The position numbers and the translations under genes were made by a program. A DNA stretch of 64,000 nucleotides from Apophysomyces variabilis. Its lineage: Eukaryota > Mucoromycota > Mucoromycetes > Mucorales > Mucoraceae. The stretch covers positions 560,090 to 624,089 of the forward strand of contig MZZL01000387.1 in NCBI GenBank assembly GCA_002749535.1, read 5' to 3'. This document shows positions 1 to 12,338 of the stretch, in pieces (position 1 is the stretch's first letter; the number at the start of each line of letters is the position of its first letter). The notes beneath the pieces are model-generated. The model was given only the letters and a program-made list of their open reading frames with translations, ran no database searches and had not been told where the DNA came from.

Positions 1-2643
1 GCAAACCCTCCATCGAGATCCATGCATGCAAACATGATGGTATAAACTATGTACGTGGGATGACGAAGATGCACCTTATTTGCTTTTTCTGCCCTCCAAC
101 TTTCTCTTTTAAACTTGCATATGTTCTAATACCGAGACCAACAGACTGGCTTTGTTTTAGCTATTCTTTATAAAGCAAAAAAGACTGCCGCCTTGCACTT
201 TTTTCCAGTAACATGCTTCAATAAGAAAAGCTTTTTTTTTAGTCCGGCGTAAACAAGCATATTATATCCTATCATGGATAATATACCATTCAATGTTATG
301 AATTTAACTGTGCACGCCACGTTTTAATTCTACCGAAGGATAATTTATTTTCTACCCAGGTAAATAGAAGATAGTCGATGCTTAGAGAACAAAAGTTGTC
401 ATCCATACTTGACAGTATATGTTCATATCATGTGGAGGACCTATCTTAATCATTGGCAATTGATGCACAACGAAAGATCGCCCCAGCTTTCTTGTGCCTG
501 AAATTGGCTTTCTGCTCCCAAATCTGCTGGCAATATACACCAGAGACTTGCCAGGGACTCAATTGGTTCTAGCTTTTAATACCGCCTATCTATTCTTTTT
601 CTTTTATTCTCATGTAAAAGAGCACACTTACTGAATAGTAATTCTGAAGAAACGCACAGGAGCTTTTCATATGTTTTACGTTTATAAATAAGACCTCAGC
701 TGAAACAATGCCCTCTTTTTTGTTAAGTCTTTCAGTAGTGCAGGAGTTAAACGAATCAAAACTAACACAACATATTTAGAGGAAGGGTAGGGTTTATAGC
801 CTTAGACTCATATAATATAATTAGAATACCGCAAATAGTACATATGCTTCTGGTTGAAAAACTGGACCTTATTGCAACGGTTGTTCCTTCGTTGTTAAAT
901 GGTTCGGATCACTCAAACCAGAAACCGCAGTCATGGATAGGAAATCGATGCATCCTGATCAATGACAGCACTGCACAGATATAGCAAGTGAAATATGGTT
1001 TGCATCAATCAATGATTTATAAGAATAAATATAGAGTTGAGACAAAAGACAACGCCCCCTCAGTATCGATTGACGATGTATGACAGGAAGGCAAGATCAA
1101 GTAAAGGCGAAATAGAACACCCTTCCAACTGTCATGCAGTTTAACCGCAACCCATAGGTTGCTATGTAATTGACGCAAAACAGATATTTAGCAGCATAAA
1201 TACACCCTATGGGTCAGTGTCAGATATTATGAACTTCAGGTTTTCCAAAAAAAATTGGGAAGATTATCCAAAGCGATTCAAATTGCTTGAACTTTCGGAG
1301 AGTCAAATTTTGGAGAATCACCTAATCAAATTGTGAAGATTCCAATAAGAGATTCTGAATCAAAATCGTGTTCTCCTTCAGATGCAAGCCCAACTACATC
1401 ACGAACACATAGATACCTACCCCGCTAATCAGAAACAGTCCTAAATGCCTTAATGCTTAAAACAGTTGAGGATACGGGAAAACGTCAGCAAAAATAGTGT
1501 AGCCGATTTTGTTTGTGTCAAGCAAACGCCAGGTACCTGTATGATACATTGAAAGCCAATAAGTATAGGTTGGACCTTATTAACATACCATTTACAGTAA
1601 ATAAAAAGAAAGTCATTGATAATTATCCACGTAACCAGTTTGAATTACTGAGGAGTAACACATACAAGGAGGCTTACGTGCTGTGTAAAGGAAGCCATGA
1701 TTCTCAACAACTTATCCACGTTGTCAATGTCCTGTGAATCACGTCACAACTAGATAACTACAAAGCTATTAATTATGCTATCATATTAGCTTCCTCAATT
1801 ACGTGAGATGTCGTTCATGACTGCGTCGTATGGGTGAACAAATTCGAGGAGTCATTTCATATATAAGAACGCTAACCGCGCCCGTAATTTCATAAAAGGA
1901 CGAAGTAGAAGTCAACTAAAGAAATGAAATATTTACAATACATTTCATATGATCCAGTTTTATTTGTGTAGCGGGATCCAGAACGCATATTAGCAGAGAG
2001 TTTGATTGTTCTCCGTTATAGAAAGCAATGCTAAATATCATACTTTAGCGGTAGAGTCTACGAAGTACAATACATAGTTCAAGCAAACGAACCATCCCTT
2101 TATAATAGATTATTTGTAGGTGTGTGACAACTGCAAAGGGGAAAATATGAAGATCAGGACTGCGGACGGTGTCTCTCGCCACTGTATAATAGTTTTGCAA
2201 ACACTGTCTAGTGTTGTGGCAGAGAAATTTCAACGCTTGCAAAAAGGTTTTCTCGATCGCGCTGTCCACCTGGGTTGGGCAAGGACGACCGCAATGGTTC
2301 TCCCGTCTCCCGGTTCCCAACAAAATCCCCGAGTCGAACGCGTGTCTTCCCCTCGGGGAAGTTTAGATTTTTACGGTAAGTGTATTAGGAAATCTTTCCA
2401 GTTAGGATTTTACTAATATTTAGCTTTTAAAGTTGACACCATCGGTAAGCCTTCTATCACATTTTAACAGGAAGATACTAATAATTATTGGCAACCTGTA
2501 CTATGGGCAAGGCTCCCAGCAAGCCACTTTCAAATGGGGTGCAAATAAACTGAGTTCCCAGTCACGCAGAAAGACAAAATTAAGGACCAAATCTACGAAA
2601 AAAAAAAAAGAAGGATAGATCAACTTCCTTTCAAAGACAAAGC
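1..2643. other. Intergenic / unresolved region
   Basis: No recognisable gene. The DNA is AT-rich with many stops in all frames. Two short open frames stand out by length only: 1513-1737 (+, 74 codons, Lys/Asn/Tyr-rich) and 2120-2416 (+, 98 codons), the latter overlapped by an open frame on the other strand (2045-2323). None shows a motif I know, and their first codons are not all ATG. The last ~200 bp before 2644 presumably hold the MRT4 promoter; I see no clear TATA box there. Confidence 0.5.
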
Positions 2644-3543
2644 ATGCCCAAATCTAAAAGAGCTACCGTAGGTATTGTATCACCATATATAACGATCTGC
2701 CTTTTACTGACCCATATGAGGGTAGTGCCATTGACCAAAACCGACAAAAAGGGGCGCGAAGGCAAAGAAAAGCTAATGGAAGAAGTAATGCCAAAAGTGT
2801 AGCTACCCCAGATCCGCTAAACTGACATTGGGTTCAAAACAGATCCATGAATGCATTGACAAGTACCCATATATTTGGGTTTTTTCGGTCAAGGACATGC
2901 GTAACACTTTTTTGAAGGAAGTCCGTAACGAGTTTAAAGCTACTTCAAGATTTTTTATGGGCAAAAATCGAGTGATGGCAAAAGCGTTCGGAAATACACC
3001 GGAAGAGGAATATAAGTTGGGATTGTCAAAGATTGCTGAGGTGAGTGAATTAAATTTAGAGGCAATGGGGAGGTACGGTACACTAACAGGAATAACAGAA
3101 ATTGAACAATGAAGTTGGTTTACTGTTTACCAGTAAATCCCCCGAAGAAGTCCAGCAATATTTCAAAGAATATAAACAACCCGACTATGCCCGTTCGGGT
3201 GTTGTAGCCACTCAAACAGTTATTATCCCCGAAGGACCAGTCATGCGTGGTGTTGATCCCATGCCACACAACATGGAAGCATTGATTCGATCGCTTGGCA
3301 TGCCAACCTCGCTGAAGAACGGCATTGTGACTCTATCCTCTCCATACACGATCTGTAAAGAAGGTGACACACTTTCAACGAATCAAGCACATCTTTTGGT
3401 AAGAAAAAGAGAAACGGTCACTATCTAGCGGAAACAGGGAATGTTAATTTCGAAAACGATAGAAACTCTTTTATTATCAACTTTCTGAGTTCTCCGTCGA
3501 ACTGATCTGCTGCTACCACAACGGAGAAGTGACCGAAATTTGA
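2644..3543 (+). CDS. MRT4: Ribosome assembly factor Mrt4 (P0-like)
   Basis: Mrt4 is a nucleolar paralogue of ribosomal stalk protein P0 that occupies the P0 site on pre-60S particles until exchanged late in maturation (family knowledge). The sequence begins MPKSKRATVVPLTKTDKKG, a typical Mrt4 start. Exons read: 2644-2671, 2726-2784, 2843-3040, 3099-3398, and a last exon ending FSVELICCYHNGEVTEI with stop at 3541-3543. Introns are 54, 58 and 58 bp, all GT-AG. Family landmarks include YIWVFSVKDMRN, FFMGKNRVMAKAFG, NEVGLLFTSKSPEEV and DYARSGVVATQTV. The 3' end is awkward: the expected segment before FSVEL seems to lie in another frame near 3413-3432 (reads GHYLAE), so the last intron(s) are uncertain or the assembly has a small error. 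Convergent with the next gene. Confidence 0.9.
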
Positions 3544-3635
3544 AGCATTAAACAATAAAATCTCTTCCATATAGCATGTATTTATTTTCGCCATTACTTT
3601 CTGGCTACTATTCTTAGCACGCAGTTATACTGTAT

Positions 3636-4501
3636 TCACCATCTCTGGAAGTTTTGTCGATTGTTACGTTTACGCCGCTCCTGTTGTTCGCGTTCCTGAT
3701 CCTTCTTCAATATAATCATTGCGAGCCGGATGAACAGGGAGAAGAGATCCATAAATAACTCCAATGCATGACCAGGTACATCCAACAGTCCGGCACTAGC
3801 ACGCTCAACGATGATTTGGGTGTCATAGACAACTATTAGAGTCCTGGTGAGCTTTGATATGCATTATTTGTTTCACTTTAGGCGATTACCAAATCCGCTG
3901 AATGCGATCAATCCCAAGTACAGCTCTGCAGAGAAAAGGGAAGATGACCGAAAGAACAAGACATTGGCTAATGATGCCCAGATCAAAATACCCAAAAGAC
4001 TTCCTGCCATGCCCGACACATACAATAAGCTTCGGCGGTTAGCTAGCATTGCACTAGCTGAAAAAGCCAAGAAAATGAAGACAGAAGATGAAAGAGCGAC
4101 TAGCAAAAGTGACCCACTAGGATCCCAGTGAGTATAGACGGATATCAGAGTAGATAATGAGATGCCACTGAAAAGTGCATATGTCTACGGCAAAAGGGAG
4201 GTTCACACATGCTTTCCTACATTTGAGTTATCACACTTACACCAAGAAGCACCCATCGCCAAATGCTGCCGTAAGGTAAATGGCGTACGCCAAGAGCACT
4301 TCCAACAGCGGCTACGCTTCCCACCACGCCTCCGTCAGAAACCGCCAACGGATGCTGATTGCTGTTATACATGGCACCGATCGTAGCCAATCCTAGCATG
4401 CCGGCGATGACAAGGTATACATGGATTAAATGGCGCTGTACTGGCCGGCTGATTTCATTGTGTGTTGAAAAATATTGAGACTTTGAAGAAGAACCTGACA
4501 T
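3636..4501 (-). CDS. Bax inhibitor-1 family membrane protein (TMBIM6/Bxi1-like)
   Basis: BI-1 proteins are seven-helix ER membrane proteins that modulate Ca2+ leak and stress-induced cell death (family knowledge). Three exons on the minus strand: 4501-4241, 4184-3890, 3832-3636, with GT-AG introns of 56 and 57 bp. The chosen ATG gives MSGSSSKSQYFSTHNEIS followed by helix 1 (VQRHLIHVYLVIAGMLGLATIGAMY). The reading frame is open upstream to an ATG at 4651, which would add 50 residues, but family length favours the inner start. Further landmarks are WRWVLLGTYALFSGISLS, SVFIFLAFSASAMLANRR, LYLGLIAFSGFVVYDTQIIVERA and ALELFMDLFSLFIRLAMIILKK. The last helix is followed by a charged tail ending QNFQRW, as in the family. 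Confidence 0.9.
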
Positions 4502-6632
4502 TTTGAAAGGAGAAGCAGTTGCCGAATAGAAGGCACAAGTGTTGCAGCTCGGTATTTGTTTATGATTGGTCAAGAATTTGACACGTTCTAAGACCTTATG
4601 GATAAAAGGAATCCGATGGATTACAGTAGAAATTCTATTACTAAACTTCATTTATCCGAAGAAAGGAAGATAAGAAAACGTTTAATTATTGTTAATACAA
4701 TTGGATAGACCATCATATATACTTAAAATCAAAGACTATTCAAAAAAGCAGATAAAGGAACTTTGTCATATCAGTTGCTGTTATTTCTTTATAGGCAAGG
4801 CTAGAAAATTCAGTACAGAATGCGGCATATTTGTTATATATGATGTCTTGATTATAGCAAAATGGGTGGGTGAGAGAAGTACAATCTATTCATAAGTGAA
4901 AGAGGTTTGAAAGAGTATTCAGAAGGCTTAAGCAGAAATGTAGCAGTTAGAAAGTGTTAAATCTGAAAGATAGAAATAATGGTATTCACTGGTAAATGCC
5001 AGTAACCTCGCAGTAAAATAGAAAACAGAACAAAACAAAATTGTAAAATATCTTAAACTCTTTCTGTCAACAATGTTTCAGCGATCTTTAAATGAGCCAA
5101 ACACTATAATTAATTAAAATATAGTCTATAACATTGTTTTCAAAAATTCAAGAACTTAAAGCATTTGTGAAAAGTGATTCATTAATTAAATGTGGTATAC
5201 GTCGCTGTCGTAGTGTGATTTCCTAGTACTTATGTTCCATAAACAGGATGTTTGGAATTAACGTGTTTCCATTTACAGTGAACTTCTCTAGTTTGAAACA
5301 CCGACTGCACCTCTTCTCTAAATCAGAGATTTATCACCGAGGATGAAGACAAGGTGACACTGCTCTACCGTAGTTATTACACTTAGCTAAACTATATACC
5401 TATTGCAGAGAAGAACGTTCACTAATTACAAATCTCACATAAGATCAAATAATTATAAATAGGCAGACAAGTTGAATAAAATAAAAATATCCAACAGTCT
5501 CAAAGAATTTTATCTGTCCTTTTTTCTATACACATATAACACATTAAATAACCTTTTTTCTTTCAAATTTTAGTAAAAACAAATTAAAAACAATTAGATG
5601 CTAAGAATTAGGGCTCGGAATTTGACCCGGCCCGACCGGATGTCTGCCGGGCGGGCCTTAGTGGGCCGGGTTCTGGGCCATAAAATTGGCCCGCCCGATA
5701 TGGCCCACGGGTCAATGGGCCCCATCTTAGTGCGATAGGCCTAGTGTGCCGGGTTCTAGTTAAGATCTTAGCTCAGCCCAGCGGGCCATGGGTCAATATC
5801 CTGACCTGGCCCAGTTATGACCCGACCGGTTAAGGCCCGCCCATTTCAAGCCCTACTGTCGTATTTTGACATATACACAGACCAATAAACGTCTTCACAT
5901 TACCCAAAGCAGTAATTAAAAGAAAGAATAAAGCAGAGATCATAAAAAAGACTTATTCTTGAACCTGAAGTCGATCTGACACAATAACAGTCTGAAACCT
6001 GTTGAATAAAGACACAGTCCAGACTCAGGAACTCAGAGATAACTTCTTTACCATGACTAAACGAAAATCTACCATTGGCTATCCCAATGAAAAACTTTTC
6101 TTTATCATAAATATGTTTACTGATTAGTTTATTATCTGTGTCAAAGAAACTATGATCTAATAACTGCTCACAGTATAAATAAGACTTGGAATCTAACCTT
6201 AATAAAAAAAACTCTTTTCTCGAGTCTCAAGAATTTATTCTTGTTATCCATTTTTTATCTTAAATTTCCCTCAGATCCCACACCTACTAAGAATAAATGA
6301 ATAATTAAATTTTATTATATATTGGTATACTTAAAAAGTGTAATAATACTAGAGAAATATTAATTAATAGAAAAAGAAACTATAAGACTTCTCATTATAT
6401 AACCATTGTTGATATTGTACTACTCACTATTTGGTGAACTACATGATTTAAGCTTTAAAAGGTAGTGTACTTAATTGAATACGTTGTGTACTAACTGACG
6501 TTAAAAAGTAGTGTCCCGTCCATAGCTGTCGTTCCCCTACGGAGAATAGCAGCAAACCAAACTTGATCCAATAACATATGCGTGCACTTTGTTTTATAAT
6601 AAATAAATTATTTCAATTTTCCTTGCAGGTTA
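4502..6632. other. Intergenic, AT-rich
   Basis: No gene recognised. The stretch is AT-rich apart from the GC-rich element at 5609-5855 listed separately. One open frame (4689-4895, +) lacks any family resemblance and is probably chance. The upstream part should contain the promoter of the BI-1 gene, the downstream part the 5' flank of the tRNA gene. Confidence 0.5.
5609..5855. repeat. GC-rich element with imperfect terminal inverted repeats
   Basis: A 247-bp island of strongly GC-rich sequence in AT-rich surroundings. The left end reads TAGGGCTCGGAATTTG and the reverse complement of the right end reads TAGGGCTTGAAATGGG, so the ends form an imperfect inverted repeat. Inside, variants of CCCGACCGG, GGGCCGGGTTCT and GGGTCAAT recur. 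No frame is open across it. A non-autonomous DNA transposon (MITE) or a fold-back repeat is the best guess; the flanks CTAAGAAT and CTGTCGTA do not match, so no target-site duplication is visible. Confidence 0.6.
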
Positions 6633-6715
6633 GGTAATTTGGCCGAGTTGGTCTAAGGCGCCGCACTCAAGTTGCGGTCTCGAAAGAGGCGTGAGTTCGA
6701 ATCTCACAGTTACCA
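6633..6715 (+). tRNA. tRNA-Leu (anticodon CAA)
   Basis: A complete 83-nt class II tRNA. The acceptor stem GGTAATT pairs with AGTTACC (one T-G wobble), discriminator A at 6715. The D-arm begins GGCCGAGTTGG. The anticodon stem CCGCA/TGCGG closes loop CTCAAGT with CAA at 6668-6670, reading UUG. A long variable arm (TCTCGAAAGAGG) and the T-arm GTGAG-TTCGAAT-CTCAC follow, with canonical A and B boxes. No intron interrupts the anticodon loop. No CCA is encoded in full, as expected for eukaryotes. Confidence 0.95.
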
Positions 6716-6716
6716 C

Positions 6717-6720
6717 TTTT
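6717..6720 (+). terminator. RNA polymerase III T-stretch of tRNA-Leu
   Basis: Four T residues one base after the tRNA end, the usual minimal Pol III termination signal. Confidence 0.7.
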
Positions 6721-7061
6721 GCAACTTCCTGTCGTGTCTGCAAAATTGTAGTGACACAAACATTTTGGTCAGGTCGGCCTTGGTCCAAAAACGGCAAACG
6801 TCTAACGCATCGGTCTTCATCACAAAACAGCAACATCTCCAGGAAGACCATGCTCAGCGAAATTATTACATAATCTCTTGTCTGTTTATTTTACTTATTT
6901 TGAATGCTCATCCGTCTCGGCATTGTTACAATTAGTTTTAGAAAAAATATAAATATCCATAGATTTGTTTAGCAATAAAGACAATCATCCGTTTATTCTC
7001 TATCTCTTTTGTTACCCTTGATCCCCAGTGGGTTTGACCTTTGCCAGGAAGAAAACCCAGA

Positions 7062-7426
7062 TCAGGAAGAAAATACCGCGCACGACATTCCTTTTTTTTT
7101 TTTCTCCTTCCTTTTATCTTGAATGTCTTCTACTTTCTCTGGATCTGTTGTACAATCGTCGTTGCTGATTTTAGACTCTGCTTGCTTCTGCTTCTTACTC
7201 ATCTTTCCCTGGTTCTTCTTTTGCCTTTTTCTTTTTTTGTCATTGTCATTGTCAACTTGAATTTTAGCTGCTTTCTTCGCCAAGCTACAGTAGTTATCCT
7301 CCGCTTTTGTAAATTTCTCGTCCGTGCGCGTGTATAGCATCGTATTAATGGCAGCTTCCAGTTCTTNGCCCAAACGGCGTAATACAGTAAAATGACACGT
7401 ATGAGAGTTTTTCTCCCTCCTTTATT
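7062..7426 (-). CDS. Unrecognised Lys-rich ORF (possible 3' exon)
   Basis: An open frame on the minus strand, stop at 7062-7064. The upstream part reads LRRLG-ELEAAINTMLYTRT and EDNYCSLAKKAAKIQVDN, which looks like genuine protein; the rest is a Lys-rich low-complexity stretch with several nuclear-localisation-like clusters. I do not recognise the family. One ambiguous base (N at 7367) falls inside the frame. The frame continues upstream of the N towards 7426 without an obvious start, so this may be the end of a spliced gene. Composition bias alone could also explain its openness. Confidence 0.3.
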
Positions 7427-9348
7427 CAGTCAATATTTTGCCGCCTATATATTTTTTGGTTCCTAACTGATCGGGCTCAGATTTCAGGCACAAAGAAATC
7501 TATAGAAAAATGACCGTCATCGATGTTTCAGATATGACACTACACATCTTCGTTAAGGCTTTCGTCTTCCTCCGATTCGGTGTAATCGATCTCAGCGATC
7601 GGTAAAACGTAGTCTGTGAATGGTTCTCCGAACTCAGTCCACGACACAATCCCATAGGAAAAAAAGGAGAAAGAAAAAAAGAAAGCGGGTAAGATATCTC
7701 TTTTCAACTGACGTAACGGATATTCATATGTTTTACTATTTTAAAATTACGTAATGCCTTCGGTACGAGAGATTTTGGTTGGAAAGGCAAAATACGGTTG
7801 ATGACGGCTTCTTAGAGATATGACATTTTTCAGCAAACACCTAGAGAAGCAGACACTTGTGCCGTTGGCTGGGCGTCTGTACTACAATATTATTCTTGCT
7901 TAGTTTCCTTTTGTACCCGGCTTGATTTGGATGTGCTTCCGGAAACTGATTTTGATCACCAACAATGCGGATCTAGGGCAACACCGACAACGAGAAGTAG
8001 ATGTTTCAACTTGACTCTACCGTCCGGCAGGTTAAGGAATTACAAAGCCATAGAGTTGGCAAGGGATAACGCAGAGGCTTTGAAAACGACGAAAACATAT
8101 GCTATTGTAATTCAGATATAGCTTCCATCATTTGCAACTTCGCTTTGCCCGCATAAGACGGCCATCGATGAAAACATAAGGTAGGCAGGTGCGCTTTAGT
8201 TCCCTTCATTTTACATTACACAACGAGGCCGAATGTTCATATCAATAGGAACCGTGACCACACACAAGCTTGGTTTCCCTTTATCTCAGGAGCATTGAAA
8301 CAGTACAGGCACTGGATGTCAAAAGCTATCAATTTGAAAATGTACACAGCAAGTGAAATAGCAAATACCAAATTCCATTAAGTCTAAGCGTGAAAGAGGC
8401 AGATTCTGTCTAGATTTGATCCAATAGTGAACAGAAGATAACGTACGAAAGCAGTTAATGAAAGATACATACAAATCGAAGGAAAACCGCATGATAACTA
8501 TAATTGTGATCTGTTACGCTTCATTTTACTACGTTTAATGGGTCATCTTTTGAAGTCGGCAGGTCAAATACATTCAATTTCTCCGGAGCGAAGACCCTTT
8601 TTTCTGTATCCAAATTTACCCTAAGATAACAGTCAGATTACGAACTTGAGTTGTGCATGTCCATATAGTGAGTTTAACATGCAAACCTTCTTGAAGACAT
8701 CTCTTATCATTTCGTATTAGCAACGGCATTTCTATTAATGCATAACGCTTGAACTCATGAATTTAGTATACATATTCATGTTTCTTAGGCAGAGCCAGAA
8801 ATATGAGGGCGGATGGGTAACTGGGTAAATTGGAGTTTTTACAGCCATAGCCACAAAGCAGGATTCGGGCCTGGCTATTTTAAGTAGAAAAGCGATGTAA
8901 TTTTCTTATCTTTTGCTGAATAGCTTTGATCGGCAAGAACATCTTTCCAACTCGACCAGGGCGTGAAAAAGGATCAGCGAGAAGCAGGAAAACAAGCGCA
9001 AGATAGACCAGATTGAGAAAATAAACGTTGAAAAGGCATACATAGACGCTCTCAATAGGCTGCTTTTGCACATGTGCACAAATCTTTGCATATCCTCTAC
9101 ATGCGCTTTGTTGTCGAGAAGGACATAGACGATTGAAGCTCGATCTGTGTCCTTCTACTAGGGATGTTTTCTGCTTTATTGATAGAGTATGCTAGTCAGA
9201 GTTGTGAAGGAGAAATTGAAGAATGTAAATCATAAGGCTTGCTGTCAGTAGGACCGTTCTTATCAAAACTACTATACATGCCTATATCATTACCCCTCCT
9301 TCTTGTCGTTGTTTTAGATCTGAATCTTGGTTATATTTGTTTTCTTCA
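7427..9348. other. Intergenic with weak ORFs
   Basis: No gene assigned. On the minus strand 7632-7540 there is an exon-like piece: a polypyrimidine tract, an AG acceptor (GGACTGAG), then FGEPFTDYVLPIAEIDY and an acidic end, stop at 7540-7542; it would be the last exon of an unseen gene. A plus-strand open frame at 7927-8121 and overlapping minus-strand frames at 8880-9091 (hydrophobic) have no family resemblance. The last ~150 bp hold the GH81 promoter. Confidence 0.4.
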
Positions 9349-12208
9349 ATGTACTTTACACTTGCAGCATCTGTGCTGCTACTTCTCGCTACAGATCACA
9401 GCTCCTTCGCAACGATTGTTAATCAAACAAAGAGCGGATATTTTCCGTCCAGCATGTTTGATCCAACTTCTGACGATTTATTACCTGATACATTTCAACG
9501 TGTATTGCATCCTTACCCACCAATATTTGCTGATCCAAACTTTGATACGGTTGTACCAACAAACTCCTGGGTCAGTAATCTGTTTTATCCGAGCAAGGAT
9601 GGTATGGCACCAACTACTCCTGATCCTTATATACTACGCGTTCTTGATGGCAATAACGGTTCACCGGGACTGTCTATTACTCAACCATCTAAAAAGGTCA
9701 GTAGCAACAGCCTTGCATGACGTCGTTAAAAGAAGCTCGCTTTAATTCTCCTAAGGTTTATGGTTCTTATCCTGCACAAAACAACATTCCATTCGTGGAA
9801 GCTGCTTTTGCGATTAATGGCGCTGTGGTAGATATTCGTGTATCAGCAACAGAATGGTCCGAACAAAGTCCCAAACAACAAATCACCTACTGGGACCACC
9901 TGGGTGCCACCCTCGAACTCTCATTGAATGATAATGAAACAATCCATTTTCCTATTGTGCGTGGCATGCCTTATGTCACTAGCATCTATGCCAATCTGAC
10001 GCCTCAGTTCTATACACAACATGCAATTATACGAGTAGAAGCTGACAAGACAGACGATGACCATTACACAGGTTTTAAATTCAAGATCGCTTTCAACGAT
10101 TCCCCCGCAAGCACATATCTGATTTATGCGCTCGGAAGCAAACCATTAAAGTTGCGCAAACTTGACAACTCCAATCTTATTGCTGTAGAAAAATACAACG
10201 GACCAATCAGAATTGCAAAGTTGCCGTCCGATAAGGATGAGGATCTGCTAGACGATAAGAAAGACGTCTGGGCAACAGGCGGATACGTAACAACAAATAT
10301 AAAAGACGACAGGTAGAGTATAAACACAGGGAATGATGAAAAGTCCTATTCCTTGACTGACCGTTTTCTGGTTAGCTCAGATGCCGAGTATACAATCCGG
10401 TGGCATACCTCTGGCAACACCACGTATAATGATCTTCTCACCTATGCTTATCCACACCATCTTCAATCACTGTCTCAAGATGTTAAACGTACCTCGCTAA
10501 GTTTGGAATCCGCAACTAAGGGACCTATGCTTGCTGTTCTTGGCAACACGTGGGCTTTCCAAGAGGACAACTTAAGCAGTGCTGGATGGCTCCCAATGAA
10601 CCCAGCTCCAGAACTGTCGACACGCAACGAAATCATGGGCGAGCTCGAAAAGGACGTTGGGATGGACTATGAAGCAGCGACCAACAAGTCTGACAATTAT
10701 TTTTCTGGAAAGGGGCTTCAGAAGTTGGCTATGCTTGCCCTGATCCTGAATAAACCCGAGCAAACCGAATTACGTAATCCTGAACTGGCCAAGACATCCC
10801 TGGATAAACTGAAGGATGTATTCACTATTTTTCTGGAAAATCGTCAACAGGACCCATTTTTCTATGATAAAGTGTACCGTGGCATTGTGGCTAGAGATGG
10901 CCTGACGCCGGATTTGGGCGGTACAGGCGATGCCAACGCAGAATTTGGGCACTCTTACTACAGTGATCACCATTATCACCAAGGCTACCTGATTGTTACA
11001 GGTAAGGAAATAAGAGAGAAAGAAGCACCTACGAATTCATCTTTTAACTTGAACGACACGTGGTGTCTGAACAGCATCTATCATTCATCATCTGGACCCT
11101 TATTGGAGGTCCCAGGATATCAAAAGATTTGCAGAAATTCTAATCAGGGACGTCAATAACCCTGTGCAAGATGATCCATACTTTGCCCAATTTCGAAACT
11201 GGGATTGGTTTGCTGGCCATAGTTGGGCAGGCGGTATTAAAATCGATGGCGCCTTAGATGGTCGCGACCAAGAATCCGTTCCCGAGGCAACTATCTGAAC
11301 GATACCACCAAATGACGCGAAAAACTGACAGCATCTTTTCTTCCACCTTTCGTTTTCTTCTTTGCTTTTAAAAAATTAGTCTGTCAACTTTTACTGGGGA
11401 GTCAAACTCTGGGCACTGGCTACTGACGACGTTGCGTTGCACAAATTGGCTTCGTTGCAGCTTGCCATTACAAAGCGGACTACCTACGAATACTTTTGGA
11501 TGCTCGACAGTAACAAGAACCGGCCTGTCAGCATGGCGAAAAACAAAGTGATTGGTATTTTTTTCGAAACAAAAACGGATTATGTAACCACATATTATTA
11601 CTCACTACTTGCAGTACTGATAAGGCTTTCTTCTTCATTATGTCTAGACCACATACTTCGGACGGTATCTTGAGTTCATCCATGGAATTCAACAGTTACC
11701 TATGACACCAGCACTGGCAGATGACATCCGTATACCTCAATTCGTAAATAATCTTTATGTTAAGATAGGAGCAGCAAGGCTTGCTTTAACCTTGCTTCGT
11801 CTCTCATTAGGTCTCTGAAGAATGGGAGCAGAAATTGGCAGCAATTGCCCCTACTCTGCAAACACCATGGGCCGGTGTTTTGTACCTCAACTATGCTCTG
11901 ATTAATCCATCAGAAGCATATCCGAAGCTAAGAAAGGTGGAAATGGACGATGGTCAGACCAGGTCATACTCCTTATATCTTGCTGCAACACGTCCTAATT
12001 TCTACAGACAATGTACGAGCATATCCATTATTCAAACTTCTCAGTCTAACAATTCTTTTTTTTTTTGTTCTTTATAGCGTTGTCCAGGGTTCTTGCGAAA
12101 CATCGTGGGAAATTTAGACTACTAGATCTAAAAGAACGAGTATTCCATGGCATAAAGCAATGGAAAGGGTTAAGCTCCGGGCATGATGCTCGTTACCAAG
12201 GATATTAA
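9349..12208 (+). CDS. Secreted GH81 endo-1,3-beta-glucanase
   Basis: GH81 enzymes cleave beta-1,3-glucan, in fungi usually for septum or wall remodelling (family knowledge). The ATG at 9349 opens a signal peptide ([21 protein letters not shown]). Exons as read: 9349-9696, 9756-10286, 10344-11001, 11075-11286, 11380-11583, 11648-11743, 11811-12012, 12078-12208. Family landmarks: [11 protein letters not shown] near the start, [51 protein letters not shown] followed by GRDQES (catalytic region), [35 protein letters not shown], and [10 protein letters not shown] near the end. All introns are GT-AG except 11287-11379, which needs a GC donor. The end is uncertain: if the last intron is retained the frame stops at 12077; if spliced it stops at 12208. 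Convergent with the large receptor gene, ~130 bp between stops. Confidence 0.9.
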
Positions 12209-12338
12209 AACTTTATCAACAACTGCCAAATATTGTTCCATTACAAATCTTCTTGTTCCTTTGTTGATGGACTCCTTATCCTCTACACTGTTGCTACGGC
12301 TTTTCTTTTTCTATTAGCCTATCTGTTGAGACAGCTAT

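Noticed and set aside
5601..5863. 8-bp target-site duplication around the GC-rich element
   Set aside because: Flanks CTAAGAAT and CTGTCGTA do not match; no duplication can be claimed.
9239..9745. 168-codon plus-strand frame over the GH81 start
   Set aside because: No ATG of sense, no motif; the overlapping frame has signal peptide and GH81 sequence.
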